Of a stretch of DNA of 64,000 nt, positions 45,926 to 57,573 are shown piece after piece. Below the pieces are notes generated by a model, which saw only the letters and a program-made list of their open reading frames with translations, was not told where the DNA came from and did no database searches. A program made the translations under genes and the position numbers. This DNA is from Pictodentalium vernedei. Taxonomy: Eukaryota; Mollusca; Scaphopoda; Dentaliida; Dentaliidae. Position 1 is the first letter of the stretch, and each line of letters begins with the position of its first letter. Where the stretch lies: contig CM062292.1 of the NCBI GenBank assembly GCA_031216915.1, forward strand, positions 69,614,790 to 69,678,789, given 5' to 3'.

Positions 45926-46405
45926 GTGAGCAGCGTCACTTAAATAAAAACCTGTCAGGATTCTCATGACTCCTTGAAACCCTGGAATTTAGAAATCCTT
46001 TGTCAAGAACCAGTACAGTTATTGAATATTGACACTTTCTTTGAAAACCCTTGAAAACTTTGATGCCAGACAATCAAAGGACATTCTTTTCAGCAATATT
46101 CGGCTTGCTTCACAATGGCTATCTTAATTTTGATTACTGTCAATTAACTCAAGAATGCCTTCACTGATCAGTCTCATCTCTTATCTTGTAATGAGAATGG
46201 GCAGTGGAAGGCTGATTTTGATAATTGTCTAGAATCGATATCCACTATATGGCCCCAAAGCTAGGTAGCTTTATTAATTTTGGTTTTGTCAATGAACTCA
46301 AAAATGCCTTTTTGGCGGACCCCCTTACCAGGTGCACCTTGTGACCCTTCAAAATTGGTGAATGAAATTTTCGTGAAAAGAGAGGTGTTTTCACACCATG
46401 AGAAA

Positions 46406-46906
46406 TCACCCCCTCCCCCAAACTATAACAGACCCTCTCCCAAATCTGTCATTTTCCTTTACATTGACAGTGATGACAACATTGTTGCCCATATGACCTG
46501 TAAAGCTTGAACCAAAACTCATCAGTGAATAACACACTTCTCCAGTGGCACAAGTGAAACTGATTTGATAAACGTACCCACAGCCATTGCAGTCGACATT
46601 GACATCGCCTGGGTTTAAGTTGTGAAATAACATAGGGACATCATGCCCTTAAATTGAACTCTGGCAACCGATTCCTAACTGTCCTTGGAACACTTGGTGA
46701 CCATGAGTGCCTACAACCTGTCTCACTGTCTGAAATCGACTGTGAAGATGTGAGGGACGTATGCCTCTATCTTGACATTGTGACGTAATGTGCGGACATC
46801 CACTCCTGGGACAGTCAGCTAAGCTTTCTGTGGCTAAGAGACACTCATCTAAACGAGCTATCCTTGACTCATGGACCCCAAATTGCTGAGCAGCGAGACA
46901 CTGCAA
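46406..46906 (-). pseudogene. Tc1-type transposase relic
   Basis: The minus-strand frame 46649-46906 reads AAQQFGVHESRIARLDE, SLADCPRSGCPHITS and RPSHLHSRFQT, the helix-turn-helix and linker segment typical of Tc1 transposases (their GRPRxT motif reads GCPHIT here). The frame 46406-46633 continues with NVKENDRFGRGSVIVWG, the segment that follows the second catalytic Asp region. Catalytic residues cannot be confirmed and frames are broken. No terminal repeats were found nearby. Confidence 0.75.
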
Positions 46907-47597
46907 TTATCCCTGAATAATTAGAACAAAAGCCCTACCTCTATCAACTTTGGACTTTAGTGGCATTTTGCTTTTCAATCAAGCTGAAATGAAATATTGT
47001 ACAGTTGATGTGTATGTACTGTTCAGAACTTCGATTTGGTATAGTTTTCAAGCCCACAACATGTTGGAGTGCCCTGGATGCACGTCAAAACATCTTTTGA
47101 AAGCATGCAGCTTCGCACATGGTCATGGTTGACTGAATGTTAACCAAAGACTCTTTAGACAGTACAATGAGGTAGCTATGTGTCAAATTTGACTACATTT
47201 GGTCTACAGATAAAAACATAAAATTACCAAAACTAAACTTGTGTTTCTTTTTTCTGTCAGTATATATCAACAACAGAGATGATTCAAATCATTTCTGGAC
47301 AGGTATTGAAAAATTCTTTAAAAGGTTTTGTATGGCTTTATTTTATACCTTCGCCAAAGTTTTTTCAGGTTTTTATAGAAATCTGGATGAAGATTTTGTT
47401 TGTCAGTGTTGCTGTAAGGCCTTGGATTCAAGGAATAGCCTTGAATTTTATAAAAAAGATGCCTTAAAACTCTGAAAAAAGGGCCATAAGTCCTTGAAAA
47501 GCCTTGAATATTCACAAAATAAAAATGCTGACAAAGCACATAATCATTATTACTCTGTTTTATATGGCAGAGGTTTTGAAGGCATATTCTTAACTTA

Positions 47598-47670
47598 GGA
47601 CCCTCCAGTCATTACCCCCTCCCCACATCCTTCAGTGGAAGTGTGGAGGGGGTAATAACTGGAGGGTCCT
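47598..47670. repeat. Hairpin with about 29-bp arms
   Basis: AGGACCCTCCAGTCATTACC... at 47598 is mirrored by ...GGTAATAACTGGAGGGTCCT ending at 47670, with one or two mismatches and a short loop. Confidence 0.88.
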
Positions 47671-47900
47671 AGTTAGGACTAGTGACTGTAAAGCCTTGAA
47701 AATCCTTGAATCTGGCTATTTTTTTAGCCTCCCCATGGGAACCCTGGGAAGTGAAGCAGTGCTGTTCTTCACTGTGGTAAACTGGATCTGTTTTACTAGT
47801 AAAATAGGACCCCGTCACCAATGTTTGGGATGTGCAAACCTTCTCTAAAATGGGCAACATGGCTTATTAACACTCAACCCTTATCTTCAGTTGATACTCA

Positions 47901-47968
47901 TGTTGTGGTCATGATTAGCCATTGTGCAAAAATATGTGACTTTAAACACCAATAAATAAATAATAAAT
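47901..47968 (+). mobile_element. SINE tail fragment
   Basis: GTCATGATTAGCCATTGTGC, TATGTGACTTTAAACACCAA and ATAAATAAAT units match the 3' tail of the SINE at 27545-27923. The head is missing. DIRS-D starts directly after it. Confidence 0.82.
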
Positions 47969-49037
47969 ATTTTTCTACTGTATCACTAAAATATTCAGGG
48001 GAAAACACAAATTTTGCCCCCTCCAATCCCCAAAATTTGCATCCAAATCAAAAAATCTAATATCCCATATGGTCCTCCATACTTTTGCCCACTGCACATA
48101 CGCAGTGTCAAGGAAGTACCGAAATTGGCACCAAATCTTCATTCTTTGTTTGGCCCTTCTGTCAGTAACATCTCACCGACTTCTGTGCTTATAATCTCAG
48201 TTAAAATGATGCCAGACACATAATCATGATGGATATGGTGGGTTCAAGGATGATTTAAGAGGATGAGAGGAAGAAACAGTGGATGGATGTGTTCAGGGCT
48301 GTAATAATTTTTATGTAAAATTATTTCATGTTCCCTAATTTTGGGGCATGGGCCTGATGTTTTCATTCTTTTCATTCTTGCTATGAAATCTCCACTGTTT
48401 GTGTTTCCTCTCTCCCTTCCTTTGAACCATCCTTGCTAATCTCCTATGCTTTTGGAATAATTTTTGAAATTTTTTTATTGAAATTTCTTGGGAGTTTAGC
48501 TTAGTTACAGAATGTTTATTCTGTTATCCCCATGGTTACGTCCTCACCCTAGGGGTGTTTAGGCGTTTTGGTCATGCATCTACCATCTGATGTATTACAG
48601 TTTCTTCTGTGGAAGATTCTGTTTTACATGGGATAGTGTTTAAAATTGGTTACTGACTTCGGGTCGTGTTTTTCAGTGCCTGGAGTTTTGTTTCCGGTTC
48701 TTCTTGACTTTTGTTTACGTTGACAATGGTTACTTTCTGTTAGTGATTCCTTGTCTTCTGTAAGGTTTATTATGTAGTCAGATACATTAATATTATCCGT
48801 AAGTGTAAGCTTAATTTTTAGAATTGTTTTAAAATTTTTGTCCACACTTTGGCTTTTTGGGGATCCATTTGGGCTCATCGTCCCCATTGGGAACTTGGGC
48901 TCATGTCAAAATTTCTTTTTTTTCGAAAATTTTCTTTTGAATTATTTTTTGAAAGTTTGATATGGATTGTATTATTATTATGTATCTTTGTATTTTTGAG
49001 AGTTAGTGCGAGTACTACGGCTGTATAATGTTTTTAA

Positions 49038-50797
49038 TTATGAAAGAATATTGTTCAAATTGTAAATCGAGGAAGGCTTCCTCGAATTCTCATGCTCATT
49101 GTATTTGCTGTAGTCACTGTACTCGCACTAATTCTTGTATGGTTTGTGCCAAGTGGGATGACAAATGCTGAAGACGTGTGTCATGGTATATTGTTAGTGG
49201 TGAGAGGTCGATGCTGGTCCTCTCTAGTTTTTCAGTCTCCTTTTCAGAGGAACAAGAACAGGGTGATGTTTCCGTGATGTCTTCCGGAAGTGTGCTGCCG
49301 TCGTCGCAAATCAATGAAGAGCTAGCGGCAAAAGTGCTCAATGAAAGCAGACAAGTGCCTAGGTCCCAAAAGGGATTTACGGTCTTGTCGCCAGCTAGCT
49401 CGACCGGTGGATCTATCACTCATCATGTGGGTGATGTGATGTCGGGTATGTCCGTTACGGTCCAGGAGAGGAAAAAGGGTGTTGCGAGCACTATAATCTC
49501 AGATCACGCACACCCTGCGTCGAGAGATTGGAGGATGGATCAGAGGAAGCCAGTCAGTCCGGTAGCAAACTCATTCAGGTCTACCCGAACCACGAGCGAG
49601 AGAGCCCCCTCTCTCTTACAACAACATCTGGGGCCAGATATTGTTGTGCATAACGTTCATCAGTCGGAGCATACATCCACTCTTCCCGCTCGGGATGCTC
49701 CGTCGCATAGACAGCCGACATCAGCTAGTCTATTGGCTTCCTCTTCTACACGCCAGCACACATGGCCATACCTTGGCTTCGTGACCTCAAATATCCGTCC
49801 TGCTTCACCGACAAAGGATTCCATGTCGTCTAGGTCATTCCAGCCAGAAGCCAAGGACACAAGGCCTCACCAGTCGGGACGTACTCATAAAAGGATTATG
49901 CAGGATATACCGTCCCAGGAGCTTCCAGCGGCTAAGCAACGTAAGACCGCAGCTCCACAGGCCTCTGTGACGGACTTGCTATCACACATTGTGCAACTCA
50001 TCGCAGCGTCCCAGCAACCTTCGGAAAGGGTTTCAGATCAGGAACTGTCGGAGGAAGCTGGGTCGGTCCGTTCCTCTGCAGTGTCAGACAGGGACGACCG
50101 AGATTCGCATCTGGTCCAGTCGGATAGTGAAAGGGAAACTGCGTAGCTGGATTTTTCCCTTCTGGAACAGCATAATGTGGCGGTGGATTTTATCTGTCAA
50201 CACCTTCCAGAGGTTGTTTCATCAGACCAGAGGGCTGCGATACCGGATAAGAGACTGATAGCGTCACTGGATACAGACTTTTTCAGCTGGACTAAGGATG
50301 ATGTTCCTGAGTATCTGGTCTAGTCCAGCGTCTCACAGACTTTTGAATTGCTTAATGATGCTATTTTTAGGCTAGCCTTTAAGACTGGCAGATCCAGTTT
50401 CTTATCGCAACAAGCTCAACATTTGCTGTTCATCAACAGTAGAAATAGATTTGAAACAGCAGGACAGGGCGATCCGAGAATTCCTCTGCATTTAGACGAT
50501 CAGGCCAAAGACTTGGAGTTGTCATTGCCAGCGTCTATGTCGATTCTCTCCAGTACATTGGAGACGACAATCTTATCTAACAGAGCCAGTTTAGACGCCT
50601 TATCTTACGCAGATCACCTTACCAGAGTGTTATCACAACATCTCGATGGTAAAGAATTCCAGGATGTTCAAACTTCCTTGAGAGTTCTTTCGAGGGCAAT
50701 TGCATTTTCCACATATAACTTCGCCTTTTCAGTGGCAAATTTGGAGTTAGATGTGATGCTGCCCTGGCTTCATCCACTAGGGTGGATTCTAAGGTGA
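49038..50797 (+). pseudogene. Gag-like ORF1 of DIRS-D
   Basis: ATG at 49038 opens MKEYCSNCKSRKASSNSHAH followed by CICC, HCTRTNSC and CAKWDDKC, a Cys/His-rich N-terminal cluster, then a TGA. The long frame 49178-50146 (322 codons) continues in another phase with alternating Ser/Thr-rich and HTRPHQSGRTH-type basic stretches. Frame 50348-50797 continues to the helical region (LDALSYADHLTRVLSQHLDG). Frameshifts lie near 49170 and 50150, and there is a stop near 50322. Its role would be packaging of the element RNA. Confidence 0.8.
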
Positions 50798-50939
50798 AAA
50801 ACTCTCTTCGAGTCGCTCTGGTTTCAGGAGAATTTCTCTTTGATGGTAAGCTTTCATTAATCAATGATCAGATTACCAAGAAAGCTTCAGATTCTCTGCT
50901 CTTTAAGTCTGTTTCTAAGATGCCGGACTCAGCCGACCA

Positions 50940-51467
50940 TTCGATCGGTGAGCGAGCATTCGAGTGAATGATTATGCTGCGAGCGTAGATCTCAAGGATG
51001 CGTACTTTCATGTCATGGTACATGTGGCGTTCAGAAAGTATCTTCGCTTCGCTGTCCTAGGAGTCGTTTATCAGTTCTGAGCAATGTGCTTCGGACTCAA
51101 TCTAGCACCCTGGGCTTTCACTCGAATAATGAACTCGGTAATGACTCATTTCCGAGCTCATACCTCTGCAGTAACGTCGGCCTACTTGGATTACATTCTT
51201 CAGAGATACGGCAACAGATTAACTCTTAAGAATGATGTTCAGAGTCTGCTTCAATTGCTCCGACGTCTTGGTTTCATCGTAAACGAAAAGAAGTCGGATC
51301 TAGTTCCGTCCAAGTTGTACATTCACTTGGGAATGGGCTTCGAGACGCCCAACAATCTGGTTCGTCTTCCATTACCCAGAGCGAAATTAGTCAGTTGTTA
51401 TGCTCACTTTTATCTACACTCAGATGTAGTAACAGCAAGAGAATTCATGCGACTGATGGGTTTGTGA
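50940..51467 (+). pseudogene. Reverse transcriptase of DIRS-D, N-terminally deleted
   Basis: It starts at motif A (ASVDLKDAYFHV). The upstream finger region with the KKDG...VIDLS segment is missing between the Gag remnant and this point. Motif B is FGLNLAPWAFTR and motif C is AYLDYILQRY, with Tyr in place of the second Asp. One stop (TGA at about 51078) interrupts before motif B. It ends at REFMRLMGL. Confidence 0.83.
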
Positions 51468-51469
51468 GG

Positions 51470-52007
51470 AGTTGCAAGTTGGGACGCGACATTGAGCCCA
51501 ACAGATTCGAGGTGCCAGGGTTTTTGGGATCCGCAGTTCCTGAACAAGGACATAAACATCAAGGAGATGATGTCAATTTGGCTTGCACTACATCATTGGA
51601 TGAACATAATTCAGAATTCACATGTTCAAATATTGTCCGACAATTCAACAGTAGTAGCGTGCATTCAGAACCAGGGAGGCACTCATTCCATTCCGTTATT
51701 CAACTTAACAGAAAGAATCCTTTTGTTTGTTCTGCAGCATCATGTTCTTCTGTCAGTCCGTCATATTCAGGATCGTCTGAATGTTCTAGCGGACTCGCTT
51801 TCTCGAAAAGGTCACATGTTGCCATCAGAATGGATTCTCAACAAGCGAGTATTCAATCAGATCTGCTACCAATGGGATCGCCCAATGATAGACTTGTTTG
51901 CGACACATCTCAACAATCAGTTGCAGATGTATGTGTCGCCATGTCCAGATACTCAAGCATTCGCAGTAAACGCTCTCTCGATCTCTCGGGACGGAATGAT
52001 AGGATAA
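51470..52007 (+). pseudogene. RNase H and connector region of DIRS-D
   Basis: The frame 51492-52007 has DINIKEMMSIWLALHHW (catalytic Glu), QILSDNSTVVACIQNQGG (catalytic Asp), RLNVLADSLSRKG (acidic residue) and MIDLFATHLNNQ. The first catalytic Asp region is altered (ASWDATLSP where B has DASDLGWGA). It is in a different phase from the RT. Confidence 0.85.
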
Positions 52008-52097
52008 GCATATCCTCCAGCTCATTGTTTCATTGCTAAAAATCAAGCAATCTCACTGCAAGATTCTGTTGGTAGCATCTCTGTCGCCCCAAAGACC

Positions 52098-53253
52098 ATG
52101 GATAAATCGACTCAGGTGTCTGTTATGGGACATTCCTCGGAAGCTTCCTCCATGGGAGGACCTTCTTTCATAGGGGAAATTACGCACACTGCATCACAAC
52201 CCGCAAGGTCTCAATCTTCACATATTTCCGTTGTGCGGTCCTTCTTGCATGACAAGCAATTTACAGGACGAGCAGTGCACGCAATTTCTAACTGTAGGAG
52301 GGCCTCCTCTTCGCTAAATTATGCAGCAAAGTTCAGGTTTTCTCTCGTTGGTGTAGGGATCATTCAATTGATATTTATGATCTCTCCATTCCAGACTTTC
52401 CAAATTTTTTGGTCTACTTGTTTGATGAGATCAAACTGCAGCCTGTAACTATTAAGGGTTATAGGTCTATGCTATCGGATACATATGCTCATCATGATAG
52501 CTTACAAATTGGATCTAATGTCTCTTTATCAAAATTAGTTAAAAACTTTTCGATAAATAGACCTAGAACCCTTAGGTTAATTCCTGAGTGGAATTTAGCT
52601 TGGGTTCTTCTGAAGCTCAAAGAAGCTCCTTTTGAACCCCTTAACACGGTAGACTTCAAATACTTATCTTATAAAACAGCTTTTCTCTTAGCCTTTGCTT
52701 CCACGAGAAGAGTTAGCGAGCTTCATGCTCTCACTATCTTAGTGTTGGTAATACTATTACTTTAACTACCAATGTGGGTTTTTTGGCTAAGAATCAGGCT
52801 CCTACTAAGTACCCTGTGCCTATTATTATTAGAGCTCTTCTGTCCTCAGATGGCCATAGGCCTTGGCCGTGTCCAGTTAGAGCTATGCGTATTTACAAAC
52901 GCAGATCTGAGTTTATCAGAACGGGACGAACACGTTTCTTTCTGTCTCTGCTTCCTAATAAAAAGGACATTATGGTCCATTCTATTTCTAGGATTCAGTT
53001 GGCTATTCGTACTGCTTATGAAAGTTTATCTTTAACTCAGCAGTCCATGCCTAAGATTTCAGCACACGAAGTTAGAGCACTGTCTACATCTTGGGCTTAT
53101 TCTAATAGTATTGCTGTTACGGATCTGATGGAGGCTGCATACTGGTCTCAGCCTTCTACGTTCACTAATTTTTACCTTAGAAATATTGAGTCTATTTCTG
53201 GCGACCTTAGATGTTTAAGTCCGTTATCTGTTGCTCAGAATGTCGTCCACTAA
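52098..53253 (+). pseudogene. Tyrosine recombinase of DIRS-D
   Basis: The frames 52098-52448, 52409-52765 and 52774-53253 follow each other with frameshifts near 52330 and 52740. Visible residues are YKTAFLLAFASTRRVSELHA (first Arg), AHEVRALSTSWAYSNS (His and second Arg) and FTNFYLRNIESIS (Tyr nucleophile). All the recognisable catalytic residues are present, unlike in B, so this is the best preserved recombinase of the window despite its frameshifts. Confidence 0.87.
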
Positions 53254-53350
53254 ACAGTTGCAACTATAGTTACGTAGGCTTTCTGTTCCAGCAGTGACTC
53301 TGTCCTGCTGCCCTCTTCGTTCTCTGGTGATTGATCCAGAGCAAGGGGAA

Positions 53351-53365
53351 GGGGGGGGGGGGGGG
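53351..53365 (+). repeat. G run downstream of the recombinase in DIRS-D
   Basis: It follows GAGCAAGGGGAA, at the position of the G runs in C and C'. Confidence 0.85.
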
Positions 53366-53852
53366 ATGGTGTTCCCTTATATCACCGGCTTTGTAGTGAA
53401 AAGCAAGTGAATACCTCCCCCTGAGTCAGTAATTCCGAGCCGGTGCTGGGATGGTTTTAAAGTGTAAAGCTAATGTTTATCTCATTTATGTAATATTTTT
53501 AAAGTGTAGCTCGGTGTGAAGCATTTGTATATGTCACGTGTCATACGAGTATTAACATACAATCCTCGGACACTTTTAAATGAGTATAAAGAGTCTCATT
53601 CTCTGGACTATCTTTATTTATTGGCTTTCCTTTAAGAAATTAGTATAATGGGTTATACTGGAAGTTAATAGAGATCATTGACGCTATCGAGCTCAATTAT
53701 GGACTGGTAATGTGTCTTTCTTATTTTTAATAAACAAGAAAGATATATGTAAATCCTGTTTCTCCTTTTCTCCTTGAGGGGATAATTCTTTATATGTAAT
53801 TGAGCCTAATGGATTTTCCTTTATGTCCTAGGCCCTCCAGCTTCTTTTCTAT

Positions 53853-53943
53853 TCAGCTAAGTCTGGGTCATTGGTTACAGTATAAAAATATGAAAAAAAT
53901 TATAGTAATTTATATATTTTTTATACTTACCAATGACCCAGAC
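53853..53943. repeat. Internal complementary region of DIRS-D
   Basis: AAGTCTGGGTCATTGGTTAC is followed by the complement of the right end (TATAGTAATTTATATATT). The junction bases here read ATG where C and C' have GTT. Confidence 0.88.
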
Positions 53944-54318
53944 GTGGATGGCCCTCCCATGAGTTGGGAACTCATACCTCCCTGCTGATTATATAACATT
54001 TACCAGGCACTGGTTGTAAGAATGAGGATTTGGCGTAAATTTCGGTACTTCCTTGACACTGTGCATGCGCAGTGGGCAAAAGTATTGAGGGCCATATAGG
54101 ACATTAGATTTTTTTGATTTGGATGCAAATTGTTTGGTCCTGAATATTTTAGTTTTAGCACCAGCTAAGTCTGGGTCATTGGTAAGTATAAAAAATATAT
54201 AAATTACTAAAAAAATTTTCATATTGTTGAGCTTTGAAATAACCTAAAAAATGTCGAGAAATGTCATTGAATAGCCTTGAATTTTATCAGTTCTTGCATG
54301 CATACATTTTTTTTGTAG

Positions 54319-54475
54319 ATTTAGCTGTTCAAGCAGAGTATCATTGTCAAACTGCTAAAGACATTCTTTTGAAGTCAGTGCATACACCAGGTTCCACAGA
54401 AGAGAAAGCAGCTATAAATGCTGTCCACTTGAAAACCTACTATGTGCTTGGTAAAGCATATAGTGCCTTAAAGAA
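54319..54475 (+). CDS. TTC23-like gene, exon 4
   Basis: The acceptor TTTTTTTTGTAG ends at 54318. The exon is 157 nt. One base from exon 3 plus two here give Asp; the frame reads DLAVQAEYHCQTAKDILLKS, a linker (VHTPGSTEEK) and HLKTYYVLGKAYSALKK, stopping after two bases of the next codon. LAVQAEYH...AKDIL corresponds to the second TPR helix pair in TTC23, and YYVLGKAY to the following TPR. No GT donor fits. The exon ends instead at ATATCCTTTT, the U12-type AT-AC 5' splice site, and the frame resumes perfectly at 61232. Reading through gives a stop 46 bases on. Confidence 0.92.
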
Positions 54476-54485
54476 ATATCCTTTT
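54476..54485 (+). promoter_or_regulatory. U12-type AT-AC 5' splice site
   Basis: ATATCCTTTT at the exon edge equals the minor-spliceosome consensus /ATATCCTT at every position. Confidence 0.88.
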
Positions 54486-54617
54486 CTCAGTTTGTTATGC
54501 ATAATTTATTCCATTCTCTAATTTATGTTTCTGTCTTTTTATTTTTTAGCTCTTCTGATCACTGTGCATGTCACGTCTGGTCATCAAAATTTGTCGACAT
54601 GTCTTTGCCTTGTTAAA

Positions 54618-54667
54618 ATTTATGGGAGAGTGCCCATAGGCAGCCCATAGGCACTCTCCCATAAATT
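54618..54667. repeat. Hairpin with AATTTATGGGAGAGTGCC arms
   Basis: The arms 54618-54635 and 54650-54667 are exact complements. The GGAGAGTGCC core recurs in the hairpin at 56141-56186. Confidence 0.88.
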
Positions 54668-55344
54668 GTAACAAAGCAAATCCTTAAAGACTTAATAATT
54701 TCACATCAAGGATAATAGCAAGTACATCCACTGAATATGAAGTCTTCAAGATGGGTTATCTGCACCTAAGATTAAAGCCCAAATATGGGCTTCTAGCACT
54801 CTACCAGTTAATCAACATGATCCAGTTTTGATATGCTTGTTCCGTATCATATGTCAATTCAAGTGTATTCAAATAATGTTGCCACATCCACAGGGGACAC
54901 CACAAGGGGCATTACTTAGCACAAAGTTTTTTTTCCAAAATTTTAAAAAATCTTCTCCAGAACCACCAATCAGAATCAGAATCTTGTGATATTTGGTATA
55001 CAGCATCATAAAGGAGTCAGAGTCAAGTTTGTTCAAATTAAGTCCCTGGGTTCTTATTTGGGCTCCCCTATTGGGGTCCCTTTAGTGCAGTATGTGGAAT
55101 AGACCTAATTTTAGCTCAGGGCAATATGAGAAAATGCCCAGGGTATTACACTTTGGTGCAGGGGCACCAAATGGGTCTGAAATTTAAGACAGAACCCGAT
55201 GGAAAATTTACTATTTTTTGTTTAAATGAATTCTAACCAGGAATGATTGGGCCTGATGTTGTCAAATTTAGTTAGGTGTAGAACTGGGTGGATAAGGTCA
55301 ACATTTGTTTAAATGGTGTGCACCAAGCCACATGACTTTCTTGG

Positions 55345-55363
55345 GGGGGGGGGGGGGGGGGGG
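55345..55363. repeat. Homopolymer G run
   Basis: About 19 bases of G in unremarkable AT-rich sequence. Confidence 0.8.
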
Positions 55364-56140
55364 TGCATTTGGGAGAAAAAGTTGTTTTAAAATGAGTTTT
55401 GAGTGAAACAAAATCACTCAGTTGACCACATCGGTTTAGTGAAGTTGGGTGGTGCCCATTGGGTGACTGAAAAAATGTTTTCCAGGATTTTAAGTGATAT
55501 TGTGCAAAAAAAAACCCAGTGCTTAATGCTTATCATTAAAACACAAGGGTGGAGTTTCCACTCTGACAAAAATGCCAGAATTCTGTGAACAAGTATACAA
55601 GCAATGTTTGAGCCAGTGGACCTCCAGAATCACTCAGGTGGTCAATTGCATGAAAATTAGTTTACATTTATGCCTTTTCTGCCTCCGCATAAAAGTTCAT
55701 GTTCATGTGGAAACTCCTTTCCATCAGTGTTTTAATGATAATCCACTCCCTTAGTGGTAAGAGAAGCATAAGAAGCACCCTAGGTATCTCAGCCAAGAGT
55801 CCTCCAGGTTTAGTTTTTTACTACAGGCAGATGTTCTGCCTAAAACAAAATATTTTTGGCAGGACTTCAAATTTGTCACATTTCATGAGAATCAGTTTTA
55901 TTCCAACAAATTCCTCTTGCGTGAATCAGTTTTCAGTTCTTAAATATATAGAATTTGAGAGTACTACTATACCCACGTGAGTTCCTTAGTAAAAGCTAAT
56001 GTCTATATACTTACAAAAATTTAACCTTTAACTGGGAGAGTGCTAAATTATTTTTGGAAGGTGATTAGTGACGTGCATATTTTTTTTCAGTTTTCAAGCA
56101 AAAGGCACTTCACTGTTTTCTTCATAAACAATTGGTTTAA

Positions 56141-56186
56141 TACAATTTATTGGAGAGTGCCAAGTGCCACTCTCCAATAAATTGTA
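56141..56186. repeat. Hairpin with TACAATTTATTGGAGAGTG arms
   Basis: Arms 56141-56159 and 56168-56186 are exact complements with an 8-base loop. Confidence 0.88.
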
Positions 56187-56429
56187 ATAAAACAATTTGC
56201 TTGAACATTTTTTTGTGTTTTAACTGCTGAGCAAACGAGGTAATGAATACAGTGTTAAGCCACTATTGTGGCTTTCAGTACTTTTCAGTTGAGCCCTGAT
56301 AGTGGCTTCAAGCAGTCAACCACTAAAGGACTCATTTTCAGTTTTGGTGACTTTCTTGTCATACATGAGCATGTGCATGAAGAACGCATGTGCAGGGTAT
56401 TTGAGGTCTTGTTGATGGAAATTAATGTA

Positions 56430-56743
56430 CAGTTAAAACAAGACGTCCTGTCATGAAATGCGCACAAATAGCACGTCGATCTGTGTGTTAATATACGTGT
56501 TATGACCATAGTAAGACTGTCAAATTCTGTACATATGGCCTGTGCACAAGCAATGTTTCAGCCAATGGACCTCTGGGTAACCCGGATGTCCATTGGTAGA
56601 AACATTGCCTGTGTTTGCTATGAGTAACCAGGAAAACCTCCCGTGCTTTGGATGCCATTCGATATGGCAATTGCGCACGATTCCTACGCGCAATTAAGCC
56701 TAGATAAGCACACAGTTCATGACAAGACTTCTAGTTTTAACTG
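56430..56743. mobile_element. TA-flanked MITE, copy 6 (314 bp)
   Basis: TA flanks are at 56428-56429 and 56744-56745. It is the same family as the five copies at 2039-6912, with a slightly altered left repeat (AAAACAAGACGTCC). Confidence 0.93.
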
Positions 56744-56762
56744 TACCATGGCAGTGGTGTTT

Positions 56763-56804
56763 AGTGAAGTCTTGGCTGCCTATGTAGGCAGCCAAGTCTT
56801 CACT
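56763..56804. repeat. Foldback centre of repeat family R
   Basis: AGTGAAGTCTTGGCTGCCT and its mirror with one mismatch around a 4-base loop. Confidence 0.75.
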
Positions 56805-57117
56805 AGACAACACTGCTAAGTAAAGTGTTTTCACCTTATTGTGAGGGTGTAAAGAATAAAAATTCTTATGGCTAATTATTAAAGCCACTTTTAGAATCTA
56901 GCACAAGAATCAAATGAACATTTTGCATGAATCAGAGTTGATTCTCATTGTTTTTCTTGCGAACATCATTTGTGCAAATTGATTCTGATTCGTGTATGAA
57001 TTTTAATGCCTGTATGGTCAGAAGAATGTGTGATACCTACGACTTGAAGGGAGACTGATTCGATTAAATTTGGTTCAAAAATCCTTGGTCTGATTCAGTT
57101 CACAATTTGATTTGACT

Positions 57118-57415
57118 ATTTATGTATTGATTGGGGTTTAAAGTCACATATTTATGCACAATGGCTAATCATGACCGCGACAGTTTTACGGGTGGAGGAA
57201 GCTAGAGCTCCCCAACATACTAACTCCACGCAAGCGCAGGGTTAGCATTGATGTGCCGTACATCTTAGTACACAACGCCACCATGCCCCCACGCAGGCAA
57301 TGGAGATGAAGTGTCTTGCCCAAGGACACAACGCGGTTGCCGCAGGTGGGATTCGAACCAACAACCTCGCGGCTTGCAGCCTGCACCTCTACCTACTGAG
57401 CCACCGTGCTCCCAT
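57118..57415 (-). mobile_element. tRNA-derived SINE, copy 2
   Basis: Read on the minus strand it has the head GGAGCACGGTGGCTCAGTAG, B box GGTTCGAATCC and the same body and tail as copy 1. The target duplication TTTGATTTGACT stands at 57106-57117 and 57416-57427. Confidence 0.92.
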
Positions 57416-57573
57416 TTTGATTTGACTGGAAATTTGACATTCTCAGGGCCCATCCAGTAGAGTATGTTACTGGCTCCTATCAGTTGGAGTAATTCTCATA
57501 ACCATGAAATCCTGATGCCAATCTCAATCAAATCAAATGAGTATTACTTCACTGCAGCCATGATTTGCTTTAA

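Larger units (their letters stand above)
45926..47968 (+). other. Intron 3, part before DIRS-D
   Basis: It contains a Tc1 transposase relic, a near-perfect hairpin at 47598-47670 and a SINE tail at 47901-47968. The rest, including 46950-47590, shows no recognisable feature. Confidence 0.6.
47969..54222 (+). mobile_element. DIRS-D: family-2 DIRS retrotransposon with longest frames
   Basis: The left end ATTTTTCTACTGTA and right end (about 54222) are mirrored in the internal region at 53853-53943. The left terminal repeat has lost the CCAATGACCCAGAC block. Coding order is Gag, a truncated RT, RNase H and tyrosine recombinase. It has a single Gag unit, unlike C and C'. It keeps the longest open frames of family 2 here but has several frameshifts and a deletion spanning the Gag C terminus and the RT fingers. 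It ends 96 bp before a host exon. Confidence 0.92.

Noticed and set aside
54476..54521. Exon 4 continuing to a stop as the true C terminus
   Set aside because: The extra residues are unrelated to the family, whereas the U12 junction restores the expected TPR helix in frame.
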